From NCBI GenBank assembly GCA_964545285.1, contig CAZJEW010000018.1, forward strand, positions 1 to 25,185: a stretch of 25,185 nt of DNA, read 5' to 3'. This stretch comes from CAG-1000 sp964545285 (GTDB taxonomy: Bacteria; Bacillota_I; Bacilli_A; RF39; UBA660). A program made the translations under genes and the position numbers. The notes under the pieces are model-generated. The model saw only the letters and a program-made list of their open reading frames with translations. It did no database searches and was not told the DNA's origin. Each line of letters begins with the position of its first letter. The stretch's first letter is position 1. Positions 1-8,328 of this stretch are shown here, piece after piece.

Positions 1-134
1 TGTGTGTTTAACTAGTGAGTTGATGGGCTGAGAATATAGATGAGTAAAGCCCCATATTGTATTTAACTTGAACTATTTTTTAAAAAAAATAAAATTAGTT
101 CAAGTTTTTTTATAAAAAAAAGAAGAAACATTTT
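1..134. other. Left-edge non-coding stretch
   Basis: No gene is supported here. Frame 2 of the plus strand is open from the window edge to a TGA at 29-31, which could be the last nine codons of an upstream gene, but this is too short to judge. GGGCT (25-29) can pair with AGCCC (48-52) around an 18-nt loop, so the 3' end of a structured RNA is also possible. I could not match it to tmRNA, RNase P RNA, 6S RNA, SRP RNA or a T-box leader. Confidence 0.3.
65..111 (+). terminator. Intrinsic terminator (plus strand)
   Basis: An 11-bp perfect inverted repeat, AACTTGAACTA (65-75) and TAGTTCAAGTT (96-106), is followed by a T run (105-111). The T run is on the plus strand only, so it ends a transcript entering from the left, not the ABC operon on the minus strand. 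Confidence 0.75.
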
Positions 135-806
135 CTATAATTTGTTCTTCTTTAATTCATACACTATATCTACCCCATCTGCAATAGTTTTAGAATGAGT
201 TACTATTATAACGCATTTGTTTTCTTCTTTAGCAAGACTTTTAAATATATTTAATATTTCTCCTTCCGTTTCAGGATCTAAGTTTCCTGTTGGTTCATCT
301 GCTAATATGATATCTGGATTATATGATAAACTTCTTGCGATTGCAACTCTTTGTTGTTCCCCACCTGAAAGTCTTAATATTCTTCTTTTAGCAGTACGAG
401 TAGTAATACCTACACTTTTTAAAAGTTCTAATGCTTTAGCTTCTTTTTGTTTTTGATTTAGCTTTAATTTACTAATATTCATTGACATGATTACATTTTC
501 TATTGCACTCAATGTTGGAAGTAGATTATATGATTGAAATATTATACCAATACTAGTATTTCGATATTTATCTAAATTCATCTTACTTAAGTCTTTGTCT
601 TTGTAATAAATATGTCCTTCTCTACATTTCTCAAGTCCACTTATAAGCGATAATAGTGTTGTTTTACCACTACCACTTTTTCCTCTTATAGCATATGTTT
701 TACCTTTTTGAAAATTATAAGATATATTTTTTAAAACATAATCATCCTTATCTGCATCTGAATATCTATAACTTACTTTATCAATCTTTAATACAATATC
801 TTTCAT
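135..806 (-). CDS. ABC transporter ATP-binding protein (MacB/LolD/FtsE-like)
   Basis: This is the nucleotide-binding subunit of an ABC exporter or mechanotransmitter of the FtsX/MacB type; it powers the permease encoded just upstream. At 223 residues it has the usual size for a stand-alone LolD/MacB-type ATPase. All motifs are intact: Walker A GKSGSGKT (42-49), Q-loop Gln91, signature LSGGEQ (146-151), Walker B ILADE (Asp170, Glu171), the GNLD D-loop and H-loop His204. The ATG shares one base with the permease stop (TAATG), and AAAGGAGAGGAG precedes it, so the two are translationally coupled. The substrate cannot be read from sequence; related pairs export peptides or lipoproteins or sense antibiotics. 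Its intact motifs contrast with the ECF ATPases at the right end of the window. Confidence 0.93.
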   Translation of the reverse strand: MKDIVLKIDKVSYRYSDADKDDYVLKNISYNFQKGKTYAIRGKSGSGKTTLLSLISGLEKCREGHIYYKDKDLSKMNLDKYRNTSIGIIFQSYNLLPTLSAIENVIMSMNISKLKLNQKQKEAKALELLKSVGITTRTAKRRILRLSGGEQQRVAIARSLSYNPDIILADEPTGNLDPETEGEILNIFKSLAKEENKCVIIVTHSKTIADGVDIVYELKKNKL

Positions 807-2440
807 TAGCTCCTCTCCTTTAGTATCTTAAGTGGTGAAAAGTTAGCAATACTTATCATAGATGCTGAACTACTTATTAATGTTAATAATATTCCTATAC
901 CAAGTAACTCTAATAAGACTTTCCAATCTACTACCGCATCAATACTATCAAATTCACTTATTTGTGCAATTTCACCTATATTAGGAGTGTTTTTCTCTTT
1001 TATTGATTCTTCAGATATTGTTTTAGTATTATCTAATGTATCTTCTTCACTACTATCAGTTTCTTTTGTATCTTCTGTTGAATTGTCTCTAACTTCTGGT
1101 TTATCAGTTTGATTGCCGAAGTTGTTCATAATGTTACTTTTTTGTTCTGCGATTGATGATATTTCATTTTCAAGAAGTTTATTAGCAACTTTAACACTAG
1201 ATGCTGAACCTATGATAGCACCTATAATAAGTCCTATAACAGCAACTATTAACAATTCAAATACAAATTGTCCCACAACAAGAGATTTTTTCATACCAAT
1301 AGTTCTTAAAACACCAATTTCATATTTTCTTTCTCTAATATTAATCATATTAATTACAAATAATACTACACCACCTATAGCAAGTGTAATAAGTAAAAAT
1401 GTGAGTGCAAATGTTGAAACATTTCTTACTGATTCTGTTTCACTATCAATATCGTCAATATTACTTGTTACTGTATAGTTTTCACTTAACCCTTTTTCGG
1501 TAACTTCAGCACTAAATACTTCAAAGTCATCTTTATCTTTTAAAATATATTTAGGAGTAATATCAAGATTAATATCTTCATCATCTTTTAAAATTGTTTC
1601 AATAAAAGTGTTATTAGTAATAATTTTATTAACACTGGAAGAATACATACTCATTTTACTACTTTCAGTAGAATTATCTTCATAAATTCCAGTAACAACA
1701 AGTTCATAAGCTAAATCATCATTATCCGGATTAACAAGAGTTATAGTATCACCCAACTGTAGTTCATTTAATATTGCAAGCTCTGAATTAATAACACATG
1801 AGTTAGATGCAAAATCATCATCTACATATCCTGATGTAATGCTATAATCTCCACTTATAAAGTCATTCATACTAGCATAAGAACTATATCCAATTATATT
1901 AAACTCTCCATCGACTATATTAGAATTAATAATTTGTTCTTCTTTAGTTTTTGTAGTTGTTGTCGTTGAGCTTCCACCACCAGGTGGCATATTAGGTCCG
2001 CCGGATATCCCTGGACTATACTGTCTTCTAGTTGTCGTTGTTTCAGTAGTTTTCTTTTCTATTTGATCCGTTGCTTCATTAATATTTGACGAATCCATTC
2101 CTATAGAATATGTATAATAATATGATGATAAGTAATCACTATCGCCATATGTATTAATTTCATCTACTGTAAGATTTTTAATCTCATTAAACTTTTCAAT
2201 ATTTTCTTCCCAACTATCATCTCCTCCTTCAAAACTAGATACAATGTTTTTCCTATCTAAAACAATTGTTGCTTCATAGGTATTTTTATCAATATAAGCT
2301 TTTACAATAGTTTGAGCTGAATTTCTAATTGCAAGACCAACAGTACAAGCCGCTGCTATAACAGTAATTATTATAGCAATTAGAATATTTCTTGATTTGT
2401 TTCTCCAAATAGAAACAAAAGCATTTTTAAAAATATACAT
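806..2440 (-). CDS. FtsX-family ABC transporter permease (MacB-like)
   Basis: Membrane subunit of the exporter pair, 544 residues. Four membrane segments are seen at about 19-37, 343-365, 391-415 and 508-530. A large outside domain (about 40-340) follows the first, as in MacB_PCD/FtsX proteins. The cytoplasmic loop after segment 2 carries the family motif RKYEIGVLRTIGMKK (371-385). Two low-complexity insertions stand out: a Thr/Pro/Gly stretch at about 131-168 inside the outside domain, and an acidic Ser/Thr/Asn-rich linker at about 425-505 between segments 3 and 4. Both are predicted outside the cell. The ATG at 2440 follows AGAAAGGAA. It is the first gene of a two-gene operon with the ATPase. 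Family assignment is firm; substrate unknown. Confidence 0.9.
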   Translation of the reverse strand: MYIFKNAFVSIWRNKSRNILIAIIITVIAAACTVGLAIRNSAQTIVKAYIDKNTYEATIVLDRKNIVSSFEGGDDSWEENIEKFNEIKNLTVDEINTYGDSDYLSSYYYTYSIGMDSSNINEATDQIEKKTTETTTTRRQYSPGISGGPNMPPGGGSSTTTTTKTKEEQIINSNIVDGEFNIIGYSSYASMNDFISGDYSITSGYVDDDFASNSCVINSELAILNELQLGDTITLVNPDNDDLAYELVVTGIYEDNSTESSKMSMYSSSVNKIITNNTFIETILKDDEDINLDITPKYILKDKDDFEVFSAEVTEKGLSENYTVTSNIDDIDSETESVRNVSTFALTFLLITLAIGGVVLFVINMINIRERKYEIGVLRTIGMKKSLVVGQFVFELLIVAVIGLIIGAIIGSASSVKVANKLLENEISSIAEQKSNIMNNFGNQTDKPEVRDNSTEDTKETDSSEEDTLDNTKTISEESIKEKNTPNIGEIAQISEFDSIDAVVDWKVLLELLGIGILLTLISSSASMISIANFSPLKILKERS

Positions 2441-2836
2441 ATTTTTTTCCTTTCTATATTTAAATGATAGTTTTTATATGTGAAAAAAATGTGTTTGTAA
2501 TAAAAAATATAAGAAAAAACCTAATTATATTAGAAAAAAAATATGTTTGCATCTAAATATAAAATTTTATTTATAAGAACTTAAGAAACCAAAAAACATC
2601 ATATGTTTACTAATGATATTTTTAATAATAAAAAGATTTGTGATGTTGAACAAATATATATGAACTAGAAGATATATTATTCTTTATATGATACTGTGTA
2701 GATGTATTAACAATTTTATATAAAACATGTTATAGTATGTTATTAAGAAGTTCAAAGGATAAAATAAAACAAGCAATAAAAGCTAGTTTCTATTTTAAAA
2801 AAACTGAGTTCATAATAAATTATTTACTAATTTTCA
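2441..2836. other. 396-bp AT-rich intergenic region
   Basis: Lies between the end of the M3 peptidase gene and the start of the ABC operon, both minus strand. Apart from the possible promoter near 2473-2500, I see no open frame of note, no tRNA, no direct repeats and no clear rho-independent terminator for the peptidase. AACAT (2724-2728) and ATGTT can form only a 5-bp stem without a T run. Confidence 0.6.
2473..2500 (-). promoter_or_regulatory. Possible promoter of the ABC operon
   Basis: Read on the minus strand, TTACAA (2500-2495) and TATAAA (2478-2473) are 16 bp apart and lie about 33 nt upstream of the permease ATG. The surroundings are very AT-rich, so a chance match is likely enough to keep this tentative. 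Confidence 0.35.
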
Positions 2837-4489
2837 TTATAAATCTAGACTATCAATAATTTTTTTTACAGTATCTTTTTCAAATGGAGAATCTAAATCA
2901 TTTCTTTTTAATATTTCTATAAATGAATATTTTCCACCTTCAGAACAAAATTTTATATATTTATTCCACATTTCTTTTTTATTATTAATACTTTTACTAT
3001 AAAATTGTAATGCAACTATATCAGATAATGCATAATCAATATAGTAAAAGGGATAACAAAATATATGTGTTTGTTTTTGGAAAGTATTACCTTTTTCTAA
3101 ATAATCATTATCTACATAATTTATCCATGGCATATATTTTTTTTCAAGTTTTCTGAACAATTTCTTTCTATCAAGTTTTGTTAATTCTTTTTTGTCATAT
3201 ATTTCATGTTGAAATTCATCTATTAAACAAATATAACATATTTCAATTAGTATAGATGTTAATTGCTCATATTTATTTTTTTCTGGATATTCAAAAAAAT
3301 AATTCATATATGGAATGGTTAATAGTTCCATTGCTTTAGAATGTATCTCACATGTATCAAATGTAGGCCACCAATTTTCATAATATTTTAAGTTCCTACT
3401 AGAATACAATTGAAATGAATGTCCAAATTCATGCATTAAGACTTTAACATCACTATTTGTATTTGAAAAATTAGTTACAAATATTGGAACTTTATCATTA
3501 GGTATATATGTTGTTATACCTCCACCACTTTTTCCTTTTCTTGATTCTAAATCAACAAGATCCTCTTTAATCATCATTTTAAATGCTTTGTATATTTCAG
3601 GAGATATTTCTTTAAACATTTTCAAAGCAGATTCTATATCGTATTTAACATCACCTTTTTTAATGCTATTTCCATCTCTAAATAGAACATTTTCATCGTA
3701 ATAGTATAAAATATCTACACCAAGATTTTTTCTTTGCCTCTCTTTTAATTTTAATATGTATGGTACTAAATACTTAATAACTTCATTTCTGAATATTTCA
3801 ACTTCTTTTCTTCCATAACCTATTCTTTTCATTTTAATATAACTTAAATCAGTATATGAATTAAAGCCAAGTTCCTTAGCAATATTATTTCTTACTATTA
3901 TTAATTTATCTAATATGTCATCTATTTCATCTTCTATTTTTTCAAAGCATTCTTTTCTAACTTTTTGTGCTTTTATTCTAACACTTCTAGAGAAACTATT
4001 AATATTTTTATTATGCATACTTAATGATATCTCTTCACCATTAAATACCACTTTTTGTGATGATATAAGTTTACTATAATAATTAGATAATTCTTTCTCT
4101 TCTTTTAAATATTCATTTATATTATCATTTATTAATCTTGTTTCCAATGAAGCTATTTCAAATACTTTATTTCCTAATATTTTTATTAATTTATTTTTAT
4201 ATTTAGATTTATTAATTTCTTCGTAATATTTAAGTCTATAATTATTTATTATTGGATCATTTATAGCAAAGAACTTTTCTTGTTCATTCCAATAATTATT
4301 ATTAACATCTAATAAGTAGTTAATATAACTAATCCAATACATAGAGAAAAAATTATCTCTAATATTATTTATTTTTTCAATAATAATTAATTGTTCATCA
4401 TAAGAAACTTTATTAAAATCATTTAACAATTTATTATATAATGAAATTATTTTCTCCATATCAGGTTGTTTATAATAAAACTTTTTCAT
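2837..4489 (-). CDS. M3-family zinc oligoendopeptidase
   Basis: Cytoplasmic zinc metallopeptidase of the M3 (PepF/thimet-like) family, which cuts short peptides. The zinc-binding motif HEFGH is at 353-357 within LMHEFGHSFQLYSS, where Glu354 is the catalytic base; the mostly helical 550-residue body fits the family (usually 550-600). There is no signal peptide or membrane segment. The ATG shares one base with the stop of the MYG1 gene (TAATG), preceded by AAAGGA, so translation is coupled. No obvious terminator follows. Peptide recycling is the likely role; the link to MYG1 is unclear and may only reflect operon packing. Confidence 0.9.
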   Translation of the reverse strand: MKKFYYKQPDMEKIISLYNKLLNDFNKVSYDEQLIIIEKINNIRDNFFSMYWISYINYLLDVNNNYWNEQEKFFAINDPIINNYRLKYYEEINKSKYKNKLIKILGNKVFEIASLETRLINDNINEYLKEEKELSNYYSKLISSQKVVFNGEEISLSMHNKNINSFSRSVRIKAQKVRKECFEKIEDEIDDILDKLIIVRNNIAKELGFNSYTDLSYIKMKRIGYGRKEVEIFRNEVIKYLVPYILKLKERQRKNLGVDILYYYDENVLFRDGNSIKKGDVKYDIESALKMFKEISPEIYKAFKMMIKEDLVDLESRKGKSGGGITTYIPNDKVPIFVTNFSNTNSDVKVLMHEFGHSFQLYSSRNLKYYENWWPTFDTCEIHSKAMELLTIPYMNYFFEYPEKNKYEQLTSILIEICYICLIDEFQHEIYDKKELTKLDRKKLFRKLEKKYMPWINYVDNDYLEKGNTFQKQTHIFCYPFYYIDYALSDIVALQFYSKSINNKKEMWNKYIKFCSEGGKYSFIEILKRNDLDSPFEKDTVKKIIDSLDL

Positions 4490-5403
4490 TATTTTTTTCC
4501 TTTAGATAATCTTATTGATTCAGTAGCACATTTAATAGCGTCTTCAAAGGTAAGAGCTACAGCTAAAAAACCTGTCCTATGGCAAAATGTAATTGAATTT
4601 ATTCCAGTGATTTTTTTTAATTCTTCTGTGCTTTTTCCTCTCCATTCTTGAGGAAAAGGGAGTTTATCGACAAATGAACCTATTCCCACAGGAACAGCAT
4701 TTATTGAATATCCATCATTTTCAGTTTTACCTGGTCTTATTATATATAATATTTCACTGGATTTAGGATTGATTGATAATAATAAGTTTTCTTCCCAAGG
4801 TAATCTAGAATTCATTATCATAACTCCATTATTAGAATTATTAATAGCTTCTTCAACTTCTTTTTTACCTTTAATCATTGATTCAGCATATTTAACTTCA
4901 TATATTAATATTTTTGAAATAATATCTAATGCTTCTATAAATCTAGTATCTTCAACATCATTGTTTCCAAATATAGGATTAATATGTTCAACTATATCAC
5001 ATATATTCAATATTTTATTGCTTTTTTTACCAACACCATTATCATGAGCATCTAAAGGAGTTATTAAATTATTATCTAAATATTCAAATAGTTCATCAAT
5101 ATTCAAGCAATTTAGTTTCTTAAGATATTCTTTTCCATATTTCTTCCATACCAAACCAAATGCAGCATATGGAATGTTATTATTTCTCTTTTTAATTTCT
5201 TTTTGATGATGATCAAGTTCTCCTAATCCTATATCATATATTATAGAGTTTTCTTTTTTTCCTTCTAAACTTCTAGTTCTACATAATTTCACTTCATCAT
5301 ATAACTCACAAAATATTGCAGTACAAAACAACTCATCTGAATGAAATGATCCATTATGTGTTATAAATTCAGCTTCTTTTATTGGTACAATTTTAATTTT
5401 CAT
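4489..5403 (-). CDS. MYG1-family (UPF0160) DHH-like nuclease
   Basis: Member of the MYG1 family of metal-dependent proteins; the eukaryotic member has been described as a 3'-5' RNA exonuclease. Length here is 304 residues with the start chosen. Hallmarks are THNGSFHSDE (15-24), CRTRS (41-45), YDIG with Asp57, LDHHQ (63-67) and YAAFGLVWKKYG (79-90), followed by LDAHDNG. The metal-binding His and Asp residues are therefore present. I chose the ATG at 5403, which has GAGGAAAT just upstream. A TTG at 5433 in the same frame is unusable because it lies in the promoter, whose TATAAT is at 5430-5425. It leads an operon with the M3 peptidase and diverges from the kinase-like pair. Its substrate in bacteria is not known to me. 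Confidence 0.88.
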   Translation of the reverse strand: MKIKIVPIKEAEFITHNGSFHSDELFCTAIFCELYDEVKLCRTRSLEGKKENSIIYDIGLGELDHHQKEIKKRNNNIPYAAFGLVWKKYGKEYLKKLNCLNIDELFEYLDNNLITPLDAHDNGVGKKSNKILNICDIVEHINPIFGNNDVEDTRFIEALDIISKILIYEVKYAESMIKGKKEVEEAINNSNNGVMIMNSRLPWEENLLLSINPKSSEILYIIRPGKTENDGYSINAVPVGIGSFVDKLPFPQEWRGKSTEELKKITGINSITFCHRTGFLAVALTFEDAIKCATESIRLSKGKK

Positions 5404-5424
5404 ATTAATTTCCTCATCATTATC

Positions 5425-5453
5425 ATTATACAAAATATAGAATGGACTTGCAA
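5425..5453 (-). promoter_or_regulatory. Promoter of the MYG1-M3 peptidase operon
   Basis: Minus strand: -35 TTGCAA (5453-5448), 17-bp spacer, perfect -10 TATAAT (5430-5425). Predicted start of transcription is about 15-20 nt before the ATG at 5403. The -35 box is palindromic and is shared with the divergent promoter. Confidence 0.8.
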
Positions 5454-5476
5454 TAATAAGGCTTTTATGATATAAT
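5448..5476 (+). promoter_or_regulatory. Promoter of the tandem kinase-like genes
   Basis: Plus strand: -35 TTGCAA (5448-5453), 17-bp spacer, perfect -10 TATAAT (5471-5476). The predicted leader is about 18 nt and contains a strong AAGGGGG ribosome site. The same six bases form the -35 of the minus-strand promoter. Confidence 0.8.
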
Positions 5477-5500
5477 TATTAAAATTTTTAAGGGGGTAAA

Positions 5501-6250
5501 ATGAAAACTATTTTTTTAGAAGATGGTATTTTAAATGGAACAACTGAGTTAAATAAAATATATCATAGTGAGAGTTTTTTATATAAAAAAGATAATACTT
5601 TATATAAATTACTAAAAAGTAAGCAAAGAACTTTAAATAGAGAAAAAACTTTAAACTATATACAATGTTTAGATTCTAAAGAATGTGTTTTACCTCAAGA
5701 TATAATTTATACTAAACAAAGTCAATCCAATCCATTTATGGGTTTTACATCAGAATTTTTACCTCAAAATTTATTTAAAATGTTAAGTGAAATAATTGAA
5801 GATAATAGTATACCATTTAAAGATAGATTAACTATTGCTAAAAAAATATCTGCATTAATGGAGTGTTTTGAAAGATATAAAATAGTGTACTTTGATTTAC
5901 ACGCTGATAATATAATGATTAGTGGTACTGATATTAAGTTTGTAGATATGGATAGTGTCATCTGTAAAGGATTAACAACTAGTTTAGATTATAGAGTTAA
6001 TTTAAATATTATGTGTGAAAATCTTGCTAATTTAATATTATGCATTATTTACAGAATAGATTCATTATCTTTTGGAAGAAGTATATTAGAGAACAATAAA
6101 AGATTATTTTATAGAAACGGAAATGAGCAAATGAGAAGAGTTTTTGATAAATCATCTTCTCATGATGGAAAAGTAAGTTATCCTACAGATGATATTGACT
6201 ATTTTGATGAAAATGCTGTTAGAGATACAATGTTAAAAATGGTGAGATAA
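5501..6250 (+). CDS. Protein-kinase-like fold protein, copy 1
   Basis: A 249-residue protein with the core of the protein-kinase-like superfamily. The catalytic loop is FDLHADN (131-137), where Asp132 would be the base and Asn137 a metal ligand. FVDMDS (147-152) follows, with Asp149 or Asp151 in the DFG position. A lysine in LYKLLK (34-39, Lys36) suits the ATP-anchoring beta-3 lysine, with a Glu in NREKT (46-50). No glycine-rich loop of classical Ser/Thr kinases is obvious. It has no membrane segment or extra domain. A paralogous gene follows with a one-base overlap (TAATG). The substrate (protein, sugar, choline or antibiotic) cannot be told. A strong AAGGGGG site fixes the start. Confidence 0.65.
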   Translation: MKTIFLEDGILNGTTELNKIYHSESFLYKKDNTLYKLLKSKQRTLNREKTLNYIQCLDSKECVLPQDIIYTKQSQSNPFMGFTSEFLPQNLFKMLSEIIEDNSIPFKDRLTIAKKISALMECFERYKIVYFDLHADNIMISGTDIKFVDMDSVICKGLTTSLDYRVNLNIMCENLANLILCIIYRIDSLSFGRSILENNKRLFYRNGNEQMRRVFDKSSSHDGKVSYPTDDIDYFDENAVRDTMLKMVR

Positions 6251-7017
6251 TGATAAGAAAAGAAGTAAAAGAATATGAATTTGGTACAAAAGAAATGATG
6301 CATTCACATGGAACAGAAAGTACTAGATATATTAGAGATGGTAAAATATATAAATTTCTATTTGAAAGTTGTAGAAAGAATAGAGATGTAATCCTAGAAG
6401 GTTTGCATAACGATAAAATTATTAATATACCTACACCTATAGAGTTATTAACTACAGATGGAGTATTTGTTGGATATACAATGCCAAATTATGATGATTT
6501 ATATACATTAGAAATGTTTATTATGTGGTGTGATTATTGTTACAAAGGTAGAAAAGAAGCCTCTACAGATTTAATTAATGCACTTAACGAATTAATAAAA
6601 AGAGGTTATGAACATTATGATTTGCATGATAAAAACATTATGCTAATCGATGGAAAAGCTAGAATAATTGATATAGATTCAATGTGCAATCCAAGATTAG
6701 GAGTTAGTGTGAAAGATTCAAGTTATTGTAATATTGCAAATAGTGATATAGATCCAAATAAAATAATTTTAGAAATGAAAAGAAACATTGCAATAATAAT
6801 CTTTAAAATAATGCTTACACATAAATGCTATAATCCATATGATACAAGAAAGATGTTTGATGAATTTGTTAATGATGAAATAATGCAAGCATATGTATCA
6901 GGTAAATTATCATATTTAATTGAAAATGGTTGTTCGTTAGAAGAAATGTTAAAATCAATAACTGAAGAAAAGGCATCTAAATTTTTATCATTAAGAAAAA
7001 AATTAAATAGAGAATAA
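6250..7017 (+). CDS. Protein-kinase-like fold protein, copy 2
   Basis: A 255-residue paralogue-like neighbour of copy 1 with the same core order: lysine in IYKFLFE (33-39, Lys35), catalytic loop YDLHDKN (123-129; Asp124, His126, Asn129) and IIDIDS (139-144) in the DFG position. The two share the D-L-H-x-x-N loop and a DxDS tail to the metal motif, but differ widely elsewhere, so the duplication is old or the two arose separately. The ATG overlaps the stop of copy 1 by one base, implying coupled and perhaps equal synthesis, as expected of partners in a heterodimer. It ends just before a bidirectional terminator. Function unknown. Confidence 0.63.
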   Translation: MIRKEVKEYEFGTKEMMHSHGTESTRYIRDGKIYKFLFESCRKNRDVILEGLHNDKIINIPTPIELLTTDGVFVGYTMPNYDDLYTLEMFIMWCDYCYKGRKEASTDLINALNELIKRGYEHYDLHDKNIMLIDGKARIIDIDSMCNPRLGVSVKDSSYCNIANSDIDPNKIILEMKRNIAIIIFKIMLTHKCYNPYDTRKMFDEFVNDEIMQAYVSGKLSYLIENGCSLEEMLKSITEEKASKFLSLRKKLNRE

Positions 7018-7048
7018 AAAATTCACATAACTAATGTGAATTTTTTTG
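7018..7048. terminator. Bidirectional terminator, kinase pair / scpB
   Basis: AAAATTCACAT (7018-7028) and ATGTGAATTTT (7034-7044) form an 11-bp stem with the 5-nt loop AACTA. T runs follow on both strands. The scpB stop codon (7033-7031) lies in the loop. Confidence 0.85.
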
Positions 7049-7609
7049 TGATTCTTTGTAAGATGATTCATATAATTCTTTTTCTACATTATCATCTTTC
7101 TTATCTTCAAAAGCTATTTTAGGTAAATCTTCTTTAGAAGCAAGACCAAAATAATCTAAAAAATCATTTGTTGTTTTATATAAATTTGGTTTACCAATAC
7201 TACTTGATTTGCCACATACTTTAATAAATCCTCTAGCAAGTAATCTTCTAACTATCTGTGAAGAATTAACACCTCTTATTTCATCTATTTTTAATCTAGT
7301 AACAGGTTCATTATAAGCTATAACTGCTAAAACTTCCAAAGCTGCATTTGATAATGTATAGTTTTTATTATCATTTACTAATCTTTCATAATACTCTTTG
7401 TGTTCATCTTTTGTAGTTAATTTAAATGTATTTCCAAGAAATGAAATTCTAAGACCCCTACCAGTATCTTCATAGTCTTTTCTTAAAAGAACTAATAATT
7501 TTTTAACTTCTTCTTCAGATATTTGTAATACATTTTCTATTTCATCTAGTGTAATACCTTCATCACCTACTACAAATAATATTCCCTCTAATATTGCTTT
7601 TAAATTCAT
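7031..7609 (-). CDS. scpB: Segregation and condensation protein B (ScpB)
   Basis: Kleisin-associated winged-helix protein of the SMC-ScpAB condensin, which loads on the chromosome and aids its compaction and segregation. About 192 residues, normal for the family. The N-terminal part (LKAILEGILFVVGDEGITL) and the second winged helix (LEVLAVIAYNEPVTRLKI, then GVNSSQIVRRLLARGFI) are typical ScpB signatures. I chose the ATG at 7609, just after the scpA stop (TAACATG); a TTG at 7618 in frame is the alternative. The acidic/Lys-rich tail is poorly conserved. It lies last in an operon with scpA, as usual in Bacillota. Confidence 0.95.
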   Translation of the reverse strand: MNLKAILEGILFVVGDEGITLDEIENVLQISEEEVKKLLVLLRKDYEDTGRGLRISFLGNTFKLTTKDEHKEYYERLVNDNKNYTLSNAALEVLAVIAYNEPVTRLKIDEIRGVNSSQIVRRLLARGFIKVCGKSSSIGKPNLYKTTNDFLDYFGLASKEDLPKIAFEDKKDDNVEKELYESSYKESQKNSH

Positions 7610-7610
7610 G

Positions 7611-8327
7611 TTACTCAACTCTTTCTAAGTATATATCACTAAAATTATTATCTTGTTTAATATTTATTTCTCTGTTTTTTGTCATTTCCAGAACAGATAA
7701 AAAAGTAACAACCACATAAGGTTTACTAAAATCTTCAAATAATTCTATAAAATTTACTTTGCTTTTCTTTTCAAGCATACTTCTTATTTTAACAATTCTT
7801 TCTTTAACTGACAACTCTTTTCTAGTAATTTTTGTATTTATTGGTTTATTATAATTTTGTCTTTCAAATAATTTTTGGAATGCATCAAGTAAATCAAATA
7901 TACCTACACTTCCATCATTTTCAATTTTATTTAAAGAATAATTTTTTAAAGACTCAGGTGATTTTGTATAATAATTGTTTCTTTTTTCTTCTAACGATCT
8001 AAAAGTATCCATACTGTCCTTATATTTTTGATATTCAATTAATCTTTTCTTTAATTCATCCTCTGTAATAATATATTCATCATCTTCAGTTTCATCATCT
8101 GAATTAGGAATTAATTTTTTACTCTTAATCTCTATTAACTCAGCGGCCATAAGCAAATATTCACTTGCTATATCAAGATTTTTATCTTTCATATTGCGAA
8201 TAAAATCTATATACTGTTTGGTAATAACAGATATTTCAATATCAAATATTTCCATCTTATTTTTCTTTATTAAATGAAGTAATAAATCTAATGGTCCTTC
8301 AAAATCCCCTATCGAAAAATTGTCCAT
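7611..8327 (-). CDS. scpA: Segregation and condensation protein A (ScpA)
   Basis: Kleisin subunit that bridges the SMC heads and binds ScpB. The N-terminal FEGPLDLLLHLIKKNKM segment is the family hallmark, followed by an acidic middle (about 80-100) and a C-terminal winged helix ending in TFLSVLEMTK. Length is about 238 residues, as expected. The ATG at 8327 lies next to the upstream gene's stop; a GTG at 8336 in the same frame would overlap that gene by 8 nt and cannot be excluded. SMC itself is not in the window. Confidence 0.95.
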   Translation of the reverse strand: MDNFSIGDFEGPLDLLLHLIKKNKMEIFDIEISVITKQYIDFIRNMKDKNLDIASEYLLMAAELIEIKSKKLIPNSDDETEDDEYIITEDELKKRLIEYQKYKDSMDTFRSLEEKRNNYYTKSPESLKNYSLNKIENDGSVGIFDLLDAFQKLFERQNYNKPINTKITRKELSVKERIVKIRSMLEKKSKVNFIELFEDFSKPYVVVTFLSVLEMTKNREINIKQDNNFSDIYLERVE

Positions 8328-8328
8328 T

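Noticed and set aside
1..64. 3' end of tmRNA, RNase P RNA, 6S RNA or SRP RNA
   Set aside because: A small stem is present, but I could not match any conserved core of these RNAs, and too little sequence lies in the window.
2720..2745. Small inverted repeat AACAT/ATGTT in the 396-bp gap as a terminator or small RNA
   Set aside because: Only 5 bp, no T run, and frequent by chance at this base composition.
5404..5433. Longer MYG1 start at the TTG at 5433
   Set aside because: This codon is next to the -10 TATAAT of the operon's own promoter, so it would precede the transcript. The ATG at 5403 has a good ribosome site.
5501..7017. Toxin-antitoxin (HipA/HipB) call for the kinase-like pair
   Set aside because: No helix-turn-helix partner is present and both proteins have kinase-like motifs, so the usual toxin-antitoxin layout is not met.
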